From: Solanum dulcamara
Taxonomy: Eukaryota; Streptophyta; Magnoliopsida; Solanales; Solanaceae
Length of the DNA stretch: 64,000 bases
Direction of reading: 5' to 3'
Assembly (NCBI RefSeq): GCF_947179165.1
Contig: NC_077245.1
Span: 50,411,286 to 50,475,285 of the forward strand
This document shows, piece by piece, positions 19,674 through 32,413 of the stretch (positions within the stretch are counted from its first letter, which is position 1; each line of letters opens with the position of its first letter). The notes beneath the pieces are model-generated. The model worked only from the letters and a program-made list of their open reading frames with translations, made no database searches and was not told the origin of the DNA. The translations under genes were made by a program, and so were the position numbers.

Positions 19674-21516
19674 GGCTACATGATTGCTAAAGGCAAATTT
19701 GATATTATGAAAAGTATGTGTAAATAATGACTATATTTTCAGACATCTAGGCTCTTTTATTTGACTCATAATTAACTTAAGATTAAATATGAATTCTTGC
19801 AATTGCTTAGTTAAGAGTCTATATTGATCCTTCTTGATTTCGACATTTTCCATATATCGTAATTTTTTTTATATTCCTTGTTGTATTTTGATGTCCAGAA
19901 CTTGTCCAATTTGAATTTGAAATGAAATGAAGATTGTAAATTTAAGAAGTGATAGGCATTTCTTTGATAGCTATGTTTTAACTCACTTCATCTCAATAAA
20001 TGATCCTAATTAAACCCTTTTGGTCCTTAGCTTATTGTTTGGCATTCCTATTTGAAGATTATTTCTATTGTTTGGTAGACCATAAATTTAATCTAAAAAC
20101 TCCTAAGCGCTTGATATGAAAAAGTGAAGTAATTAAAGGATTGAAAATCAAAGAATGGCAAAAAGCAAATGTGAAGCCCCAAGGTTGTAGTTAGTGGTGT
20201 GAGAAAGCTTAAATATTATTAGTAGGGAGATGAAAAAAAGGGAGTTGTGTAATTAATCAAATACTCCCTGCTATAGTGCAGTAAGTGAAATAACAAAAGA
20301 AAAGGTAAACAAAGAAAGTTGGGGGAAAATAATGATGATGTAAGTTGTGTTGTTGAAGATGTGCATAATTGAAAATTGTGATGTATTATAAGCACTTGAG
20401 AACATTAGTCACTAATCTTAACCAAATATAGTTCTTACATGTCCCTTCGACTACATTACAATTCAAAAAAGTTCCATTTGATCCTTAATTTGCACATTCT
20501 TATATAAGTGGAGCATGAAACCAAGGGCAAACCTATGGTTCATCTTGTATGGCATTTGAATTCTTTTGAGAGAGTGAGTGTAAGTTTGTTCTTACGCACA
20601 TCATGTGACGTATTGTTTACATGTGATTGATGATGGGTGACTCTCTTGTAGTCAAGGCGCATGTTTAATGAAGGATAGGTGTTTTATACAATATCTTAGT
20701 TAGTAATATGCTTGAATTTACAAAAAATTGTAGAGTCAATTCTTGAGGCTAGGAGGTATCAATATAGTCATGTGGGTGTTGATGAGGATAATGTGACATT
20801 CTTATTTTTGAAAGATGCTAATAATGTAAGTCATTGTAGTCTTAGTATGAATGCCTTTGTGTTGAGTCATGTGTTGAATTTGTTGGTATGTGAATGTATG
20901 GAATGGTTTTTAAGGAAAATAATTATTTAAGTGAGGGGTGGTGATCTTAGGCAACACTAGACATATGACCATATCTAGACCATCTACTAAGTTGTAATAG
21001 TGTCCATATAATAAATGATATGATAGATGTTTTGTAAGATGAAATCACATGTGATGCAGCTTAAATAAAAATGGAATGCTTGAAAGATGAAGTTGAGGCT
21101 AAGACATACAATAGTTTGGGCGACACTAGACATATGACCATATCTGCTGGTGGGTGCTTGTATGGCATTTGAATTCTTTTACTGTATATAAGACACTTTT
21201 TGAGAGATTTTAATTATTTCAACTTTTTCAAAGACATACAATAGTTTGGGCGACACATTTGGACCAAAAATTTAGGTTTGTTTTCTACTCTTTCAACCTT
21301 TTCAATTCTCTCATGTATTTTGAAGAATCAAAACATGTGAATCACATTATGAGTTGCTAAATTCTATATTTCTAGGTTTTTGGCTATGAACAATTATTGA
21401 GTTATGGAACTTTATATGAAGTTTGGTTATCATTATGAGTTATTCTTATGTTCTTGTTCTGATTACTTTAATGCTTTATCACCATCAAAATCTATATGCC
21501 TTTTCATTAACTAAGG
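19674..21516. other. Unassigned A/T-rich DNA, probable older background
   Basis: No transposon termini or recognisable protein are visible. A short plus-strand frame near 20712-20930 encodes 72 residues of no known family. The segment 20.40-21.26 kb contains several near-perfect internal copies of short stretches (listed separately). With 54376-55364 it forms the flanks of element C, so it is probably sequence that was present before C inserted. Confidence 0.4.
21101..21256 (+). repeat. Patchwork of locally copied fragments
   Basis: In order, 21101-21126 equals 21231-21256 (26 bp). 21118-21145 matches 20950-20976 with one or two differences. 21144-21158 equals 19620-19634 (15 bp). 21157-21180 equals 20544-20567 (24 bp). 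Adjacent pieces overlap by two bases (CT) at 21144-21145 and 21157-21158. This is the pattern of filler DNA made by serial template switching during break repair. Confidence 0.7.
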
Positions 21517-23621
21517 TGTCTCGCTCTGAGACTATACCCTTGATGTGATACGATGCTTAGAGCCACAACTGACCCCAGGCTAACCTCATTGAATGGTATG
21601 ATACTAAAATTTACAAAGCAACATAAGAGATAATTGAAAATGCAAAAGACATAATGAAATAGTATATTAAGAGTCTACCATATCGAAAGGCAATATTTGA
21701 AGATACATGCGCAGAATCTATATGTTTTTCTGAAATCCTCTACTACATAAATTAGTTTCTAGGACAAACTCCTAGCTAACTCAAAAATTTGTAACAGAAA
21801 ATAGAAATACTGAAATAAAAGACATACTCATCCAAGGAACATGAGGAGGACTCACCAACAGGACAACTGTTAACTGGAAATAGTACTAACCACGAGCTAG
21901 ATGAGAAGTTCTAGAACCTATATTATAAAAAAATATAGGAAGAAAGTATGTGGTCAATACTTTGAATGTACTGAGTATGAGAAATGTGAAAAATAGACAT
22001 GATAACAAAACATGATAAATATGTGAAACATGTTAACAAAATGATCAAGTAAATAACATGAAATTTTATAAATTGATCTGAAATAACTAAATAAACTACA
22101 TACTTGACAATGCAATACTATAAAGACTGAAAGTGGGAGATACCATTAATCGGCATATAACTATGGGAGCTAAAACATGGAGTGTGATGTATTTCCACAC
22201 CAAAAGGGTCTAATATACCTGCCAAGGTATCAAAGCTGAATCTGAGCTAATGTGGATCCACTAAGCTAATGTCTATTTAAAAAAAACCTACGGTGGCATG
22301 TAGTTCTGAGAAGTATGGATTGCTACTAAAGGAACACCAATGCTGATCAAAATCCTTCATCCCTATGTCTGCTTGGTGCTAAGTAATGCTCCTTGGAAAT
22401 ATGCATAGACTATTGCAGTAATAATCTGATAATACTGTATTTCTGATAAGCATACTGAGTAGATCCTAAATCATGATTTAAAAACTGATCATAATTGAGA
22501 GATACTTTATTCAAAAGCATCAAAAATCATGATAATCTAATTATCTTAGACATGCATATGAAAATAGTATAATTAAAATCATGAAAATACTTACATGATA
22601 TGAGTTTATAAAATTACCATTAAAAACATGAAATTATAATTGAAATCATGTAAATAAAAACTAATCATGAAGAAAAACTGATTTATCATGATAACCCATG
22701 AAGATCATACAAACTCTGGGTTTGGAGAATTAATGAAACTTAAAGAATTGAGGGTTTTTTGGGACACAATGGGAGAATCTAAGCATCAATTTTTCAATGG
22801 AGACTTGATGCTTGGAACCCTAGTTCTTGCATTAAGAGAGAAGAAACTTGATTTGCATAAGTTAGCAGAGAATGAAGACTTAGTTTGATAGAAATCCCAA
22901 TGAGGAACTTAGGCTAATAGAAATTCCTTAATACAACTTAAGATAGAAAAAAATAATGTAGTATAGGGATTAGAAAAGGAGAAAAGAATAAAAGAACCCT
23001 GATCAAAAGCTGTGGGAAGGCATCTAAGGACGACATCTATGGATCATATACTCCTGTTCGTAGATGTCATGCTAAATTTTTGGGATTTTGAACTTTCAAC
23101 CAAGATACCAAAGTATGGTCTATACTTTAAAATACGACCCGTACTAGCTAATCATAGAACCGAATATATTGAAATTACCAATCTCTGAAGGTAGATCTAC
23201 GAGGTACTATCCACCAACTGTAATTCAAACTATGACTCACATATAAGCTTTAGATACTGAACTGAAGTAAAACTCTGAGTATTCATCTATGAGACACATC
23301 TATGGTCTGTAGTTCATTCTACGACTGATAAAATGTTCTCATAAAGATTAGGAATTTTTTTGAGTTTTAGAGGTTTCAATACTTTGGTTTATGAGGCCCA
23401 TGCACGACCCATAAACACATCCACGTCCATTAATTCCCTTCCGTCCTATACAATGTAAAACTTCAACTTTCTAAATCTCATCTACGAACACATTCTACAA
23501 TCCACGGTTCGATTTACCACTCGTAATAATGTCCCTTAGTTTCCAAAATTCTGCAAACTTTGGATTTTCCTAATTTCTTCTAGTAATATCTAAGCTAGGA
23601 ACTTTTAGGGTAGTAAAATAT
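21517..23621 (-). mobile_element. Element C, 3' LTR (about 2.1 kb)
   Basis: It is homologous to 52488-54375 over its length: both share the CTCAGAG terminus, a block ACCCCA.GCTAACCTCAT, ATGATAATCTAAT-type A/T-rich stretches, a short region with AACCCTAGTTC, and the TCTAYG-rich subrepeats (23.03-23.55 kb). The minus-strand LTR end lies at 21517 (TGTCTCGCTCTGAG on the plus strand). The start lies near 23611-23621, where a purine-rich stretch marks the internal side. A short plus-strand frame at 22688-22888 within it has a counterpart at 53456-53638, but neither resembles a known protein. Confidence 0.7.
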
Positions 23622-25120
23622 CTCTCCCGTGAAAAGATTCATCCTATAATGGAGTTTAACAAGGTTGAAAAGAGTAGGGAAAGATATGTAACCCAATTCT
23701 GAAAGATAAACACAAAAAATAATGGAGTAACTGACTCCGAGCCAAAAAATAAATACTAAACTAATTTCGTGAACATGCATGCATAGTGAAACACGAAAAT
23801 TATTGAAAGACATGAATTTGAAGAGAGTATTGTGGAGGAATTATTACCTAATGATGAAATTGAACTAGAATGAAAGAGATGGAGGTACTTGGCCATTATA
23901 TCTGCTTTGTCTTCCCAAGTAGCTCCCTCAACGAACTGATTCATCTAAAGGACTTTCATTGAAGTGACTTCTTTATTTCTCAACATACAAACCTGATGGT
24001 CTTGAATCTCAATTTCTACCTCTTCATAAGAGAGACTTTCCTTTACACACATGCTTTCTAAAGGAACAACAAAAGTCGAATCCCCAATTCACTTCTTCAA
24101 CAAGGACAGATGAAACACTGGTGCACTGATTCTAACTCTGTGGCAAATCTGACTCATAGGCCACTTTGACAAAACACCTCGGGATTTGATAAGGACCAAT
24201 ATATCTAAGACTAAGATTTTCTTTCTTACCAAATAATATCACCCTCTTCATAGGTGAGATTTTTAGGTAAACCCAATTATCAACATAAAATTCAAACTCT
24301 CTTCTTCTTACATCAGCATAAGACTTCTATCTACTCTAAGTTGTTCTCAACCTTTCTCTGAGAAGTCTAACTTTCTCCATAGCCTCATGAGATGACTCAG
24401 CCCCTATCAAAACTAATTCACCAACCTCAAACCACCCAATAGGATACCTACACCTCCTAACATAGAGCACCTCAAATTGAGCAACCTAAATACTGGAGTG
24501 GTAACTATTATTATGGAAAACTCAATCAAATGCATATGATTAGTAAGGTTAAATTTAGTACTACTTATTATGGAAAAATCAATCAAATGCATATGATTAT
24601 CCAAACTACCTTTAAAGTCAATCAAACAAGCTCTCAACATATCATCCAAATTATGAATAGTCCTTTCGGTCTGGCCCTTTGTGTGTGGATGGGAAGTAGT
24701 ACTAAATTTAACCTTACTACCAACACTTTTTTGAAACTATCTCCAAAGAGTGAGATGTAAACTAAGTACCATGTTTGATATAATGGATAATGGAACCCCA
24801 TGCAATTTTACTATCTCCTGAATGTAAAGTCTAGCATAATTCTCAGCTGAATAGGAAGTCTTAACTGGAAAAAAAATGTGTTGATTTAGTCATTCGTTCT
24901 ACAATCACCTATATAAAATCATATAGTTAACACATACTAGGGAAATCTATGATGAAGTCCATACTTAAATATTCCCACTTAGAAGTAGAATACTAATATC
25001 CTAATTAATACCGTTAGGTTTATGATGCTCAATTTTAACTTGTTGGCAATTTGGACATTTCACAACAAATTATGCGATATCTTTATGTATCCCATTCTAC
25101 CAATAGACTTTTCATAGGTC
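23622..25120 (-). pseudogene. Element C integrase relic
   Basis: Read on the minus strand, the segment carries, in order, the H2C2 zinc-finger neighbourhood (near 25120-25020), the catalytic-core region (about 25.0-24.4 kb) and the C-terminal GPY-like region (about 24.35-24.06 kb). All are broken by stops and frameshifts and recognised mainly by alignment to the better kept copy at 4847-5302 and to element D. Integrase inserts retrotransposon DNA into the chromosome. This copy cannot make an active enzyme. Confidence 0.6.
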
Positions 25121-25419
25121 ATGGTACTTCTTAGTGCATCTCGGGTGGATAGAATACTGAGAACTTGGAGCTTATTCTAAAAAAAATTCCTCCAAACCAT
25201 CAACATATAGAACACACAATTGACCCTGAAAATGAAACACATCATCTCCATATTGGGAGAAAGCCTCAGTAGTCTTTTTAAGAACCAATTTCTCCAGTTC
25301 AACCATTATTGGATACTCATTTTGTTTTTCCTTAACATGCATTACAAGAGAAGATATTGAACCATTCTGAATAATAACTCCACCATCTTACGAATCCACC
25401 AAGAAAACTCCCAAACGGG

Positions 25420-26599
25420 CAAGTCTTTGAACATCATGAACCAATTCATTTTTCTCATATTCAATGTGAGCAACACTACCCATGGATATACTGCTAAGAG
25501 CATCTTTCATAATATTAGCCTTACTAAAATGGTACAAAACACTCATATCATAATCCTTTAACAACTCAAGATATCCTCTAGTGGAGATTCAAGTCCTTCT
25601 GATTAAATACATATTGAAGACTTTTATGATCTGTGAACACATCCACATGAATACTATTAAGATAGTGCCTCAAAATCTTCAAGGCAAATACTACTGAGGC
25701 CAACTCAATTTCGTGAGTCGGGTAGTTCCTTTCATGAACCTTATGTTACCTAAAATAATAAGCTATGAACTTACCATGAATTATCAATAAACAACCAAGA
25801 TCAATTCTAAAAGCATCGTAATAAACCACAAAACCATATGAACCTTATGGTAGAGTCAAAATTTGAGCTGAAGTAAGTCGAGTCTTCAATGGATGAAAAA
25901 TCTTCTCACGAGCATCGAACAACTGAAATTTGAATTTCTTCTTCGTAAACTTAGTCAAACGAGAAGAAAATGAGGAAAACATTTCCATAAATTGTCTGTA
26001 GTAACTAGTTACTCTCAAGAAACCCTTGATATCTGAAAGAGCTCTAGGCATGTTCTTAACTACTTCAGTCTTTTGCGGATCAAACTATATGCATTCTCTA
26101 GAAAAAAATATGGCCAAGAAATGCTACTGGCCTCAACCAAAATTCACACATATTTAATTTAGCAAACAATTGATGGTCCTTAAGAATTTACAAGACAATC
26201 CTCAAATGGCTTGCATGTTCATCCTCACTACGAGAATAAATCAAAATGTCATTTAGGAAGACAATGATGAACATATCCAAATATTGTTTGAACACCTGTT
26301 CATTAAATACATAAAAGTCATAGGAGCATTTGTTAGTCTAAAATACATAACCGTAAATTCATAGTAACCATATCAAGTAATGAAGGCTATCTTTGGAATG
26401 TCACATTCTCTAACTCTTAGTTGGTGATAGACTGATCTAAGGTCTATCTAAGAGAAGAAATTGGCATCATAATATTGATCGAACAAGTAATCCATCCAGG
26501 GGATAGGATACTTATTCTTGATTGTAACCTTGTTCAATTAATGATAATCAATGTACATTCTAAGAGAACCATCCTTCTTATACATGAAGAGAATTTAAA
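25420..26599 (-). pseudogene. Element C reverse transcriptase-RNase H relic, cut by an A-family element
   Basis: On the minus strand 26051-25845 encodes the RT/RNase H linker (GFLRVTSYYRQF, then TSAQILTLP). 25.8-25.4 kb is the degenerate RNase H. 26.6-26.45 kb is RT finger sequence reading KKDGSLRMYIDY. The coding sequence stops at 26599, where the A5 LTR begins. The missing N-terminal part (protease and start of RT) is not found on the far side of the nest, where gag resumes at 51936. DNA was therefore lost as well as interrupted. Confidence 0.7.
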
Positions 26600-29246
26600 T
26601 GTCACGACCAAACCCCGTAGGCCGCGACTAGGGTCCGACCTAGACCCCTCGTATACCTAACTATCAGCTGTGGTTAAATTGAACTGTAAATAAAACAATA
26701 TTATATAACAGAGCCCTATTGGGCGATAACATTTTGATAAACCTATAGCCCTATTCATTTGTGTCATAACATGAAAGGGCATGCAAGACGACAAGGCTGC
26801 CATAACATAATAACATATACCATACTTCATGTAGACCCAGCTGAATCAAACTGATATACACAACCCACATATACATGTCTGCAGACCTCTAAAATATTAA
26901 CGACAACATATGGCGGGACAGGGCATCTGCCGTACCCCTGAATAACCAAAACAATTTTATACATCAATGGTCAGTATCAAAAACTAAGCTCTAATATAAT
27001 GGACGTTTTCCAGCTGAGCTGTACGGAATCCTAAGCTGACGGACTCCCAAAACCTGTATCTGTACCTGCGGGCATGAAACGTAGCCCCCCGAGAAAAGGA
27101 GGTCAGTACGACATATGTACTGAGTATGTAAAACATAACATAATACAACTGGAGGTATATCTGAAATAAAGAAGCAGGGGAATAAATTATCAAATCAGCA
27201 ACTTATATCTGGGAAAGTAAAATCATGCATGCTCAAATTTTCAATATAGTCGGCCCTATTAGGGATTCAGTGAATCATATCTATAGTACCATCACCTCCT
27301 TATTACAACACATCATCACATCATCATATATACACATACGTACCCGTCCCTCTAGTGAGGGCGCGATGAACAATGCAATAGATTGTGCACGATTACTATT
27401 CCCGGCCCCGGGGTCGACGAAAGAAGTGTTACAGTATGCATAAGTAGAGTAGTGAGAACCAAAATGCAATTTAAATCATTATCTGAGACTCAATGAAGTC
27501 ATCAAGTGAACCATCACTTGGAAGTAATTGAAGTACCTGCTATGTGTCACGGAGGACTGTACGGAGCATCAGGAACCATAGACATGTGTCACAATGTTGC
27601 CAAACAAGTTATAGGATCCAGACGTCTGTCCTCGGGGAGCCCTTAAGGATGGAGGCCTATACCTCCAGTTATTATTTAACCTATCAAAGACTCAAAGATA
27701 GTAGCTTACTACTTTAAAGTTTAACATTCAAAAGTGAGTGAGGGTCTTGAAGTCATATTCAGAACCTGGGAATGGAATTACCCCCAAAGCTCATATCATA
27801 TCCTGCTTACATCTAAGACATGCCAAAAGAAAGAGAAAAGATAGGTTTTACATACCTATACCAAAAACATACCAAGAGAAGCTTCACATACCTCTTATAA
27901 GTTACTCTTTATCCCATTCGCCTCATCGTCCTTTGAACCTATTCAACATGGAAGTAATACGAATATCAACCACTCTTAATTTTCCAGCATCTTATGTTGC
28001 ACCTTAGTATTCATGGAATCTATTTCCTTGTTCGTCTCCTTGACTAGTTCTTTAATTAGTTAAGGCGTTAACGAAAATTGGGCAGCACCTCCCCTATAAT
28101 GTGCCCTATCCAAATTTCCAATTAGATCCCAAAATACTACAGAAAACCAACAATAAAATTCAAATAATATGTTTAAGCAATTCACACCAACAATATACAA
28201 CATAAACTCCAAATGACTCGCTTAAAATTATAATATCAAAGTAGGGTGTCTAGCCTTTGTTTTGTAACACCTTTAATGATATGACATGAGGGGTCATGTG
28301 GCTACAACCAGAAGCAACCCTACCCCTTTTAGAACAAATTTAGGCCCTGCAACAAAACACCACACCCCTGCAGCAGCACCTCACAAGAACAACACTTTAC
28401 CTCGACGACAATTCAACTATAACGACTATAATTTTGATTGCCTCCAATGTCAAGTATTCCTATACCATTTTTCTGTTTCAAGCCACACAAAAGGCATATA
28501 ATACACTCCATAACAACACCATAAAGTCCAAATTGAAGGTATAAACCTTACCTTACCCGAAATTGGCCAAAACTGCCAAATTGCAACTCGGAACCTCTTC
28601 AAACGTGCAGAAATTAAGCGGGTTGTTTATGTCCCTTCTACGCTGCCCCAAGTTGGAATTTTTGGTTATAAAACACTATTATATAACCATGGGACACCTT
28701 AAATAATCAATTTATGAAACTAAAGTCTGAGGCTCACCTCCAAAGGGCCAAACCCATAGCCCCCTCCTCTTGTTCCTAGAGTTTTCCTTTCAACTTTCTC
28801 TTGTTTGTTCCAAGTGTAGAGCTGAAGTTATGGTTCCGTAGACATCTTAATATACATGTATAAACCTCCACGTTGTTGAGTAACACCGTAGATAATTAAT
28901 TCACGGAGGAAAAATTGGAAACTTACCTTAATTTCTCCAAAACATGGCTGCCTTTCTCTTCTTCTTCTCTCACGTTTTTTCCTTCTCTTTGTCTGCTGTT
29001 TTGGACAGTAAATGTGACTAAGAGTCACTTAACATATAGATATATATTGCCTTAGGGGGTGACACGTGTTCGGCCCCCATTGGGCAAACACATACATGCT
29101 GCCAATAAGGGGCTGCCACATGGCATGGGGTCCACCTCCACCTAAGAAGGTGGGTCACCTACTTGACCCCAAGAAGGTGGGTCACCTTGTTTCTTGAGGT
29201 GCTGCCATATTTCACTTCTCTATTGGCTGCCACGTGTTGTCTTTTC
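26600..29246 (-). mobile_element. A-family LTR, copy A5 (3' LTR, truncated at its start)
   Basis: The minus-strand LTR terminus lies at 26600 (TGTCACGACC on plus). Homology to the 43457-45148 and 45149-48401 LTRs is high: the plus-strand strings at 26680-28270 and 43540-45140 are near identical. The first about 330 bp of the LTR, the polypurine tract and the end of the integrase region are missing. At about 29246 the LTR runs directly into integrase C-terminal sequence. It is the partner of the LTR at 43457-45148. Confidence 0.8.
29014..29070 (-). promoter_or_regulatory. Putative LTR promoter of A5
   Basis: GACACGTGTT at 29061-29070 is a one-base variant of the G-box palindrome core. In minus-strand direction a TATA-like run (about 29034-29048) and the dyad GTGACT-CTT-AGTCAC (29014-29028) follow. 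Only one palindrome is left here. Confidence 0.45.
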
Positions 29247-30466
29247 GCCTTCCTCGTAGGTATGGCGATAGGTTGTTCCTCACAGGATTCCATTTCCTGA
29301 ACATCATCCATGGGACATCCTCTGGGTGGATTACTAGTACATTTGTGAAGTATCCGCATAGACTTATTAGGCGTATGACTTCGTAATTAGGTGGTAAGTC
29401 TAACTTACAAGCAATGTTATAGATCCCATGAGCAACTGAATAAGATCTAATACATTTCGGCTAAGTTTCCTTTTCTTACTAAATCTTATTACTCCCTTCT
29501 TGGGTGACCCTGTTACGAGTGCCTAATCATTAGTTTGAAGTCTGACTATCGATGTCGATTAATTGAGTATTACATGTGCCAACTCTAGGCTACTAGTTAA
29601 CAGCTTGCCCAATCATGTCGGGTCCTTTTAGCTTAGTCTCTCTAACATTGCCCCATCCAATAAGGGGCTTAAAAATCTTGCTCTACCAGTCTTGTACAGG
29701 TCCATTGGGATACTGTAGTAGTAATTATTATTGTGGGCAACTAGATGAGTGATAGATAATCATCCCAGCTATCTTCGAAGTTAATCTCCTGGCTTGCGAT
29801 ATATCTTCTAGCGTCTAATAGTGCGCTTAGTCTGTTTAACAGCTCTAGGGAAAAATGTGGTACTAAGACCTGTCTGTGCTCCTGATCTCTTCTTAGACTG
29901 ATGTCAAGACATTAATCATAATTGAAGTCCCTCTATCTGAGATATTAGCTGGGGAAACCTCACGGAACCTTACTACCTCCTTGTCCTATAACTTCACCTA
30001 GTTCCAGCTGCATAGGTGGTCTTGCTTGAAAGAAAATGGGTTGATTCGTTAGCCTTCTCACAATAACCCGTATAGCACCCTACTCTTGAAGAGTATAGAA
30101 TAGGTGCATGATGACGTTGATAATTTGCGAATCCTTAGCCTCGTATAGTTCTTCTATACTTTCTTCAGAACTTTAACTAGCACTCTATTTTTTTTGGGTT
30201 TTGCTTTTCAATCCTTAGAGTTGGCTGCCAGGTGGTTTCAAAATTTCCTCGCCCACTGGCCCATATAGCCTCTCTGTGGTTTGCCTCTCATTAACTGGTA
30301 CTATGTTGAAGAACTGTGGCATTCGAGTGCGTCGTCAGTTAGCAATTAGATAATCCTTCTTGTCTTGCTTAAATCCTTTTTACAATACCCTCAACATAAC
30401 TTATAGTACTTCCAGGAACATAATCTCATGTCGTTCCTCCGCCTCTAGTTCAGATTCTTCCATCTC

Positions 30467-30579
30467 GCGCGATCATACCCGCACTATCGAACTAAATTCC
30501 ACCAGAATTTAGAAGTTAAGCGTGCTTAGGTGAGAGTAATACTGGGATGGGTGACCTTTCTGGGAAATCTTTGTGTCGC
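30467..30579 (+). pseudogene. 5S rRNA-like segment (A5/A3 copy)
   Basis: About 113 nt are homologous to plant 5S rRNA and to 6251-6364, again on the strand opposite to the host element. Box A (GTTAAGCGTGCTTAGG) and box C (GGGATGGGTGACC) are well kept. The middle and 3' end have drifted. The 5' flank (CTAGTTCAGATTCTTCCATC) is shared with the A1 copy, so both descend from one capture. Confidence 0.85.
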
Positions 30580-31492
30580 GTTTCATTGTAATCCTTGCAA
30601 TAATGTGTGGGGCACTCAACTTAGCTCCAAATTTACCTTAGTGTTGTCTCGCGAGTCTTTATGTTTTGCCTTATCGTTTCCTCTGTTATCTTGCAACCAG
30701 TATCGGGGCAGACCTTTAGTTCCACTATGACCCTGTCCCCCCCCCCTTTCTTTTTTTTTGTTGGTCACTTTGATTTAACTTCTCCTATTGTATTCACCCC
30801 TTTTTGTACGCATCTATTCATTAGGGTGGGCTACTGAGTAGCGCTAAAGTTCGTTCATATAGTGACCTTTAGAGCCGCTTTGAGTTTTGGTCTATTATTA
30901 GCTGGCATAATTTTAAAGGAATTTGACATATAAGCTTGCCTATCCTATAGCAACTAGCTAGTCCTATCCGTCCTATTCAAACCATTTCACAATTTTCCTT
31001 ACCCCCGCTTGTAATCTTATTGACTCATTTTCGTGTCATCTTTACCTTTACAAGGATATGAGAAGGTTTTCAACTTAATCTGAGAGATATCTTAGCATTG
31101 TTCCACTCGTCCCACCTTGTCGCACTTCTTTCTTTTCCCCTATTCACTCTGTGTTCTTCTCATTTTCTACCATAGGAGGCTTTCTATTCCTTTTTCTTTG
31201 GTTATTTATCAATCGCAACATCCTTTGCGACTAACTTTATAGCCCACATTTTGGCTATTGGTCTAGCATGCTGTCATTATCCTTCGTAATGTCTCTTGAG
31301 TTATTCGATATCTTTTCATGGTTACACTCTTCTTAACGCTGCCTTATGTAGCATTCTGTCTTCCATCCAATTATTGGTGGCTTCCGGACCTTTCTAACTT
31401 GGTTAGGCAAGATATTTTATTGAAGTTTAGACGTCCATCTCAAATATATTGCCATATCAATTGCCCCCTCCTACTTTTGCCATTTTCTCATT

Positions 31493-31511
31493 AACTTCCC
31501 CCCTTTAGAGG
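31493..31511 (-). other. Internal copy of the polypurine tract (A5/A3)
   Basis: The minus strand reads CCTCTAAAGGGGGGAAGTT, which contains the exact 14-mer CTAAAGGGGGGAAG of the 3' polypurine tract at 4723-4740. The position within the domain is homologous to 7172-7187 and 50101-50116. Confidence 0.6.
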
Positions 31512-32349
31512 GTACTAGTACTTTCATCTGCTTGTAGATTGCTCTATGTCTCTATGTCTAGTCTCAATTTTGTCCAATCTCTTTCTCTAATCTACTTGGT
31601 ACTGCATCAGGTCGCCATCTTCCTGTATATTTTACAACCTAGTTATCCGCGTACTAAATCTTGGCTAAATCATGAAACGACGAGAACCTTTTCATACATA
31701 GTGTGACACCTCATCTATTACTCTGTACTTGAGTAATGGGACTATTCGTCTGAGGCCACATTAAAAAATTAATTAGTACTTGTAGTCGTTCCAATTTCAA
31801 TTAGGCAGTACTAGTATTTCGACGATAACTATTCCAGGTTTTCTTGAAGTAATGGCTTTGTCCCAACCTATATCCTTTTTTTCTTAGGATGAACGTAAGT
31901 TGCACCATTTATTCCCTAAGTCTGCCGTCTTTGTCTTTTAGGGGTTCCACTATTTTTGGGGCGACGTTATGTACACGCGTTATTCCTTTATATCTTAAGT
32001 TACATACCCTTACTTCGTACTCAACGCAGGCCTTTAACTTAGTTAGCATCTATTAAGGGCGCCTTATTAGCGGTCTCACTTTATCCCTGTATACTTGTAT
32101 CACATTGTTCAATTCATACTTATATATCCCCCTTTTAGTTCGTACTCATATTTAGTTCCTGACATCTCTTTGAGGTGCTTCTGTTAGAAGTTCTTTCCCC
32201 AATTAGTCGATGGAGAACTATAAACTGTTATCGTAAACCATTTTCTAACCATTGTTGGAAGAAACTAGTACCTCTTAAACATCACAGTACTTCCCTTTTA
32301 ATACTTGACCTACCTGGTCTCCTTCTGAGTTTATCTCGAGTTATGAACC

Positions 32350-32357
32350 ACTTATCT
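32350..32357. repeat. LINE target-site duplication, 3' side (ACTTATCT)
   Basis: ACTTATCT lies beside the LINE's A-tail. The same octamer stands at 42691-42698 beside its 5' end. Joining the flanks at one copy restores continuity with the uninterrupted A4 sequence near 49210-49240. Confidence 0.85.
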
Positions 32358-32361
32358 TATA

Positions 32362-32381
32362 TTTTTTTTTTGGGGGGGGGG
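32362..32381 (-). other. LINE 3' tail: C-run followed by A-run
   Basis: On the minus strand about ten C's (32381-32372) are followed by ten A's (32371-32362) and then ATA before the target duplication. The A-run fits target-primed reverse transcription; the preceding C homopolymer is unusual. Confidence 0.8.
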
Positions 32382-32391
32382 ACAGACCCTA

Positions 32392-32413
32392 CACGAGGCT
32401 CCCACCTCTCGTG
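32392..32413 (-). other. Stem-loop near the LINE 3' end
   Basis: CACGAG (32392-32397) and CTCGTG (32408-32413) are perfect reverse complements around a 10 nt loop, just upstream of the C/A tail in the RNA. Some plant LINE and SINE RNAs carry a 3' stem-loop recognised by their RT. This is a candidate of that kind by position only. Confidence 0.45.

Larger units (their letters stand above)
29247..32349 (-). mobile_element. A-family internal domain, copy A5/A3 (LINE-split, left part)
   Basis: In element direction this holds the downstream part of the internal domain: the internal purine tract (31493-31511), the antisense 5S-like segment (30467-30579) and degraded integrase sequence to about 29247, where the deletion joins it to the LTR. 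A chromodomain-like scrap (EEQPIAIP near 29255-29280, minus strand) marks the integrase end. The rest of the domain lies beyond the LINE at 42699-43456. No other protein family is visible. Confidence 0.75.

Noticed and set aside
21101..21256. CRISPR-like or satellite array
   Set aside because: Repeats are unequal pieces from different places with no regular unit or spacer, and the genome is a plant.
22688..22888. Small gene shared by 22688-22888 and 53456-53638
   Set aside because: Both lie at the same place in the two LTRs of element C, so the likeness comes from LTR duplication. No family is recognisable.
23595..23944. Two minus-strand frames of 62-72 codons near the C 3' LTR border
   Set aside because: They cross the polypurine/LTR border and do not match integrase in that frame.
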